Part shown: positions 50,005 through 54,005 of the stretch, one piece after another | Position numbering within the stretch: position 1 is the first letter of the stretch | How the letters are laid out: every line of letters starts with the position of its first letter | Assembly: GCF_000372725.1 (NCBI RefSeq) | Contig: NW_005200615.1 | Span: 85,537-139,541 of the forward strand | Origin: Emiliania huxleyi CCMP1516 | Taxonomy: Eukaryota; Haptophyta; Isochrysidales; Noelaerhabdaceae | Reading direction: 5' to 3' | DNA: 54,005 nt | Program-made: the position numbers and the translations under genes | The notes under the pieces: model-generated | Databases searched by the model: none | Seen by the model: the letters and a program-made list of their open reading frames with translations, nothing else | Told to the model about the DNA's origin: nothing

Positions 50005-50288
50005 GAGTGGTTCGATCCCACACGAACCCGAGACGGTGACGGGAAGCGTCGTGCGATCTCAGGCCCAGTGAGGTAGTGCATCAGACTATCCCGGATCCTG
50101 CTGAACAAGTTCCTCTTGTAGCTCGATCGGTCACACCGCCATCGCCGTCGGGGAGAGGGGGGACGACACTGCCTCGGCAGCGTGCACCTCGATCCTGCAC
50201 CGTGTTTGTTATGACCCCCCCCAATGAACACACCAGTGAGGGAGGGCGAGACGATCGGAGGGGACCCGTACCATGCGGAATCGACCCT
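50005..50288 (+). repeat. SINE-like repeat, copy 3
   Basis: Begins GGTTCGATCCC (B-box-like) and follows copy 2 throughout. After it comes CCAGTGCTCAAGTGCTCAAA, a block also found at 46869, so the two loci share flanking sequence as well. Confidence 0.85.
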
Positions 50289-50849
50289 ATCCAGTGCTCA
50301 AGTGCTCAAATCTGTCAGTCCGCACGATGGCCATCACGCTCGCACCTGCCGACCGCCGCCACGGCGGCGAGACGCCTCTTCCGCCACCGCGGCGCCGACC
50401 ACAGGCCAGCACTAAGCAGCTGCCGTCCACACCGGGCCGGATTTGCCGGTACTCGTCGCCGCACACTCCTGCGTCCACGCCGCTGTGACGTCTGGCCGAG
50501 GCGCCGACCGCCAAGCTCACCGCCAATGTGGTCGCTCGCTGGTCCTCTCGGCTCGGCCACGCATTAGCCCAGCTCACACGAGCTCCAGACAGCCACCAGT
50601 CGCCACGCGCAAAGCGTACGGGTCGCCGGCTCCCCGTTTTGCTCTCACGCTGGCCGGCGTGAAAACTGTGCTGGCAGTTGTCAAGCCGTACCCGTCGCGT
50701 TTCGAAAGGGAGCCCTCAGTCGACGCCTCTACACGCACCGCGGCACCACTCTCCACAACTGCTACTGTGGACATCAAGCTCCTCGACTCGATCTGCGGCT
50801 ACGACGGCGCTCTAGCCGTGCTGGCTCTCGCGGGTGTCTGGCGACCCGC

Positions 50850-51002
50850 TCAGGCTTGCGAAACGGCCGGCCGCGGCGACGTGTTTCGAGCTCGGTGGTC
50901 TTCTCCACGCGGCTGCTCTGACACGAGAAGCATCGGGTCGAAAGACAGCCCGTGGTTCCGGAGGCACTGGGTGAGCGCCTCGGAAACGGCGCCGCACTGC
51001 AC
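50850..51002 (-). CDS. Possible exon of unknown gene
   Basis: After an acceptor-like CCCCGCAG, the minus strand from 51002 reads VQCGAVSEALTQCLRNHGLS and FDPMLLVSEQPRGEDH. The sequence preceding it is a CTCCCCGC-type G/C-skewed repeat like other introns here. The family is not recognised and the neighbouring exons were not found. 51003-51941 holds no other convincing gene. Confidence 0.25.
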   Translation of the reverse strand: MQCGAVSEALTQCLRNHGLSFDPMLLVSEQPRGEDHRARNTSPRPAVSQA

Positions 51003-51941
51003 CTGCGGGGGGAGGGGAGATAGGCACATGGTGGGGAGACACTCGCGGGGAGAGGCACCCGCGGGGAGAGGCGGCGGTGGCATGGAGGGAGCGACTGTTG
51101 ATTACGAGAGACGGGGAGGGCACTGGCCTGCAGCGTCGCAGAGCCAGTGAGGTGTGTCCGCAGCCTGCTGAGCCCACTGGACGCTGCTCGGAAAGGAACA
51201 GGACCATTATCCCGGGAGGTCATCGTCACCCGCTTACCGCGAGTAGATGGATCGGCCTGATGAGACGTAAGAGCGAATTCTTTGAAACACAACCTTTACC
51301 ACTGAAGAACCACGCAGTCCTCCCTTCCTTCCCTTGGGTTGCCTGTTTTTTTGAACTCGGGGGCACGGGACGCGAAGCGGAGTATGGAACCGCCGATGAT
51401 GACCTCGTGCGGGTCGGCCCCCAGAGCTCGGTGTCGAGCTCCTCCCGCCGCATCGGCGCGGCGGCAGAGCCGCCCCAGCCGCTGCGCCTTCGCCTGCGGA
51501 GGCTCCTGCGGCGGCTGCACCTGCTGCTGCGGGTGAGCCCGACGACGACGAGCAGCCTGACGGCGCGCGCATTCCAGACCTCGATGATGTCTTGGGCTGG
51601 GGGGGTGGCAAGGGTGTAGGAGGGCTCTCAGGAGACCGTTTGCCGGCAGCAGGGGGCGCGCGCTCGGCCGACATGTGCGCCAGAATGCCGCAGAAGTAAC
51701 TATGAAGTAACTGTGTTTGGGCTGTCTCCCGGGCGTGTTTGAACCCTAATTGTCGGCCCCAGTGACCGGTCTAGAGGTCTGTGTGTGGCCTGGGGGGGCC
51801 AAATAATAAGGCGAGGGGTTCCTAGTAAGCGGTTGGGGGGTGCGAGCCCGTGCTATAGTGCAGTGAATACTTACTTCCTGAAGTAACTTCATCCTTCAGA
51901 TAGACACTAGCCAACAGTCTCGGGGTGGCCCCTGCTTCCCG

Positions 51942-52781
51942 ATGGGCTGGCTTCGCCCCGAGCCGCAGCTCATCCAGGCGCCAAACTGGCAGCGCGACGG
52001 CGCGGCGCACGCCGAGGTCGCGGCCACGCGCGCCGAGCTGCCCGTGCCCGCGCGCGGCTCCACCGTGCCGTGCGTCCGGGTCACCGCGGCTGGCGCGGCC
52101 GCGGCGGCTGAGGCGACGCTCGACGCGGGCTTCGAGTTTTGCCCTCAGCTCTCGCGGCTTGGGTACCCGCTGATGCTGCGGCGCGAGCCCGCCGCGCCCG
52201 CGCCCGCGCCGGACGCGGACGCCGCCGACGCCGCCGGCTGGGGCGGTTGGTCGGTGACGGCGGCGGAGCTGGCGCACAAGGCGCTGCTCTACCGGCTGAT
52301 GACGGCGCCCGGGGAGGGGCTGTCGCCGCTGTGGGAGTTTGGCTCCTCGCGCGACGCGCCGCCGCCGCCCGTCCTCGCCGCGCGCGCCGACGGCCTCCCG
52401 CTGCCGGCGGGCGAGTGGGAGGAGCTCGCCTCTGTGTACGAGCGGAGGGCGCCGACGGCGTGGCAGCTGGTGCATGTGGAGGCGCACCGCTCGGAGGAGG
52501 CGTGCCTCACCGAGCAGGACTTCGAGGCGGTGCTGCGCGAGTGGTGCGAGCCCCGCGCGTGGAAGCCGCCGCCGCCCACCCTCGAGCAGCGCTACCCGCT
52601 CGGGAGGAGGGTCGAGGCGAGGGAGCTGTCGCGCGCAGAGCTCAACGGGGCGGTCGGCGTGGTTGCCGCGCACGACGAGGAGCGCGGCAGGGTCGGAGTC
52701 CGCTTCGGGGACGACGACGAGGCTCCGCCTCTCGCGCTGCGGCCCCGCAACTTGCTGCTCCTGCCGCCGCGACCAGAGTGA
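51942..52781 (+). CDS. Conserved-looking protein of unknown function
   Basis: 279 codons from ATG 51942, intronless. The C-terminal 65 residues (GRRVEARELSRAELNGAVGV, then RGRVGVRFGDDDEAPPLALR and NLLLLP) match a small module frequent in algal proteins (GxxVxxxGLxxxxLNGxxGxV...GRxxVxL), thought to be an SH3-like interaction unit. The middle has helical sequence (VTAAELAHKALLYRLMTAPG; ACLTEQDFEAVLREWCEP). No catalytic motif is recognised. The antisense and other plus frames over the same span are composition shadows. Confidence 0.6.
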   Translation: MGWLRPEPQLIQAPNWQRDGAAHAEVAATRAELPVPARGSTVPCVRVTAAGAAAAAEATLDAGFEFCPQLSRLGYPLMLRREPAAPAPAPDADAADAAGWGGWSVTAAELAHKALLYRLMTAPGEGLSPLWEFGSSRDAPPPPVLAARADGLPLPAGEWEELASVYERRAPTAWQLVHVEAHRSEEACLTEQDFEAVLREWCEPRAWKPPPPTLEQRYPLGRRVEARELSRAELNGAVGVVAAHDEERGRVGVRFGDDDEAPPLALRPRNLLLLPPRPE

Positions 52782-53565
52782 GCGGGCTGCAGGGGGCGCG
52801 CGATAGACCGCGATCGGATAGTGTGTATCGCGCTCGCGAAACGGCGCCACACACCGGCACAGCGGTCCCGGTGCTGCGTCTCGCTCCTGCGTACTTGCAC
52901 CGTTTCAGTCATTCTTTCAGTAGTGCTAGAAAACACTCCCGACACAATTTTCCGACACACGGATACGCCGCACGGCTCTGTCGGCTGGCGCTCTCTCTCG
53001 ACTCTCCCGGCTCCCGCGCGACCCGCGACCGGACCCCCGTCACTCCATCGTGGCATCGAACGGCCATAACTCTATACGCGCACAGCCCCCGCACTCCACC
53101 CACACGGGCTTCACGGCGAGCACGGGGGCGGGAGCCCTTCTCTCGCCAGCTTCTGGCATCACACCAGACTCGCCGAGGCTGCACGCCATGGCGCGGTGGC
53201 GGCGAAGACGAGCGCTGCCTACAGGACGACAGAGGAGGAAGGGTCTACGTCTCGTGTCTCGAGGCGGACGACGCCAACGTGTATCGGGCGCCGCGAGCGC
53301 AGACGCCGGCACGAGCAGCAGGAGAGAGGATCGGCCAGGCGGCGGCGCGTCCTTGCGGGAGCCATCCTCGAGGAGCGCGGCCGCTGTGCAAAAGCCTGCG
53401 GTGTGAAGACACGCATGTCAGGGCGGGAGCACGGCGGTGTGGTCGGAGCACCGCGTAAATACGCGGGCTGAGGACGATGACTCCAAGGTGAATGTGAGAA
53501 TGAGTACAGTTGAGCACGTGTCCTCGCCGGTGCTAGCTCGACAACAAGGATCGGGGTCCCGCCTT
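52782..53565. other. Convergent intergenic region
   Basis: Long plus-strand frames through this stretch are Arg/Ala/Gly-rich and lack domains. I see no supported gene. Confidence 0.4.
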
Positions 53566-53687
53566 CTAGGTGCAGTCGCCGCAGGTGCGTTGGCAGTGGG
53601 AGAAGGCGTAGGCAAACGCGTGGCACACATACGGACGGTCTGCGCAGTCGGGCGCCACATCTTGGCACGTCAGCTTTGGTCGTGGAC

Positions 53688-53735
<48 letters not shown>

Positions 53736-53982
53736 GCGGGCCGGGCAACAGCAAGACTGGCGGCGGCGGCGCTTCGGTTTCCGAGCCTTCGTCATATAGC
53801 CCGGCCAGACTCTCAGCTGCAGTCGCGGTCACGGCTGCCCAAAACGCACCGGGGGCCTCTTCAGGCGGAAGAGGTGGGAGGGGCGGAGGCCGCGGGGAGG
53901 GCAGTTGCGGCTGCGGCGCGATGCTTATCGCAGTCCACCGCGGCGCCGGCGCGGGGCTCGGAGGCGGTGCGGGCGGGTACAT
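53566..53982 (-). CDS. Pro-rich protein with C-terminal ShK-type six-Cys domain (5' may be outside the window)
   Basis: 138 codons from ATG 53982. Residues about 1-100 are Pro-rich with a poly-Pro run of about 20. The last 36 residues form a six-cysteine ShK (SXC) module: TCQDVAPDCADRPYVCHAFA followed by HCQRTCGDC, with cysteines spaced as in the family. In plants and algae such modules are appended to prolyl 4-hydroxylases or to extracellular matrix proteins and form disulfides; they are not evidence of a toxin. No signal peptide follows this ATG, so an upstream exon beyond the window is likely. Confidence 0.65.
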
Positions 53983-54005
53983 TCACTAAACTGTTATCTA
54001 TCAAT

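Noticed and set aside
52139..53458. A 439-codon plus-strand frame
   Set aside because: Arg/Ala/Gly-rich shadow of the 51942-52781 gene that runs on through non-coding sequence.
53566..53982. ShK domain as a toxin gene
   Set aside because: ShK/SXC modules are common in algal extracellular and hydroxylase proteins. There is no signal peptide or toxin-like precursor here.

Overview
The window looks like nuclear scaffold DNA of a GC-rich marine alga, most probably a haptophyte resembling Emiliania huxleyi. This rests on strong GC bias, short spliceosomal introns (45 to about 360 bp) with GC-AG ends about as common as GT-AG, dense micro- and minisatellites, and typical algal families: an ABC1 kinase, a RING plus AP2-like regulator, a GT27-like glycosyltransferase, LRR and propeller proteins, sulfatase and FGE-like proteins. 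A run of 100 N at 17166-17265 is an assembly gap. The species is inferred; no rRNA or organelle marker is present.

Layout. 0-5 kb: tail of an FGE-sulfatase-domain gene (two GC-AG introns), a repeat-filled spacer, an RPA70N-like/ARM-repeat gene, and a repeat-rich ORF. 5.4-8.5 kb (-): an eight-exon ABC1 (UbiB/ADCK-like) kinase, diverging from a 3beta-HSD-like dehydrogenase at 8.86 kb. About 2.3 kb holding that dehydrogenase and the end of a neighbouring (-) gene is duplicated at 14.0-16.4 kb. In the left copy the (-) neighbour is joined in frame to a LINE-type endonuclease. 17-25.5 kb: a frameshifted beta-propeller pseudogene, a secreted Cys-rich protein, a SAM-like protein, a TauE/SafE permease and a Myb-like regulator. 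26.6-33.8 kb: a PQ-loop (MPDU1-like) protein joined to an EF-hand pair, an MFS transporter and a sulfatase. 35-42.8 kb: an eight-exon ACSF2-like acyl-CoA synthetase, a 216-bp satellite, and a UDP-glycosyltransferase back to back with the RING/AP2-like gene. 43-54 kb: an LRR gene, a GT27-like glycosyltransferase, many dispersed repeats including a foldback array, an unknown protein and an ShK-domain protein.

The most notable signal is in the introns. In at least six genes an intron begins with a copy of the first bases of the exon that follows it, or shares a 12-14 bp direct repeat across its two ends. These pairs run from about 12 to 30 bp. The introns cluster at 66-78 bp or are expanded by minisatellites with 10-11 bp units. 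This is what recent intron gain by duplication-generating insertion (introner-like) or by short exon duplication would leave. Two sites look like two introns stacked with no exon between them (juxtaposed AG|GT). Two gene models were resolved completely by hand and stay in frame: the ABC1 kinase (574 codons plus stop) and the acyl-CoA synthetase (657 codons plus stop).

The genes do not form a single pathway. FGE-like and sulfatase genes co-occur, and the acyl-CoA synthetase, ABC1 kinase and dehydrogenase point to lipid/quinone metabolism, but linkage in a eukaryote is weak evidence of joint function.
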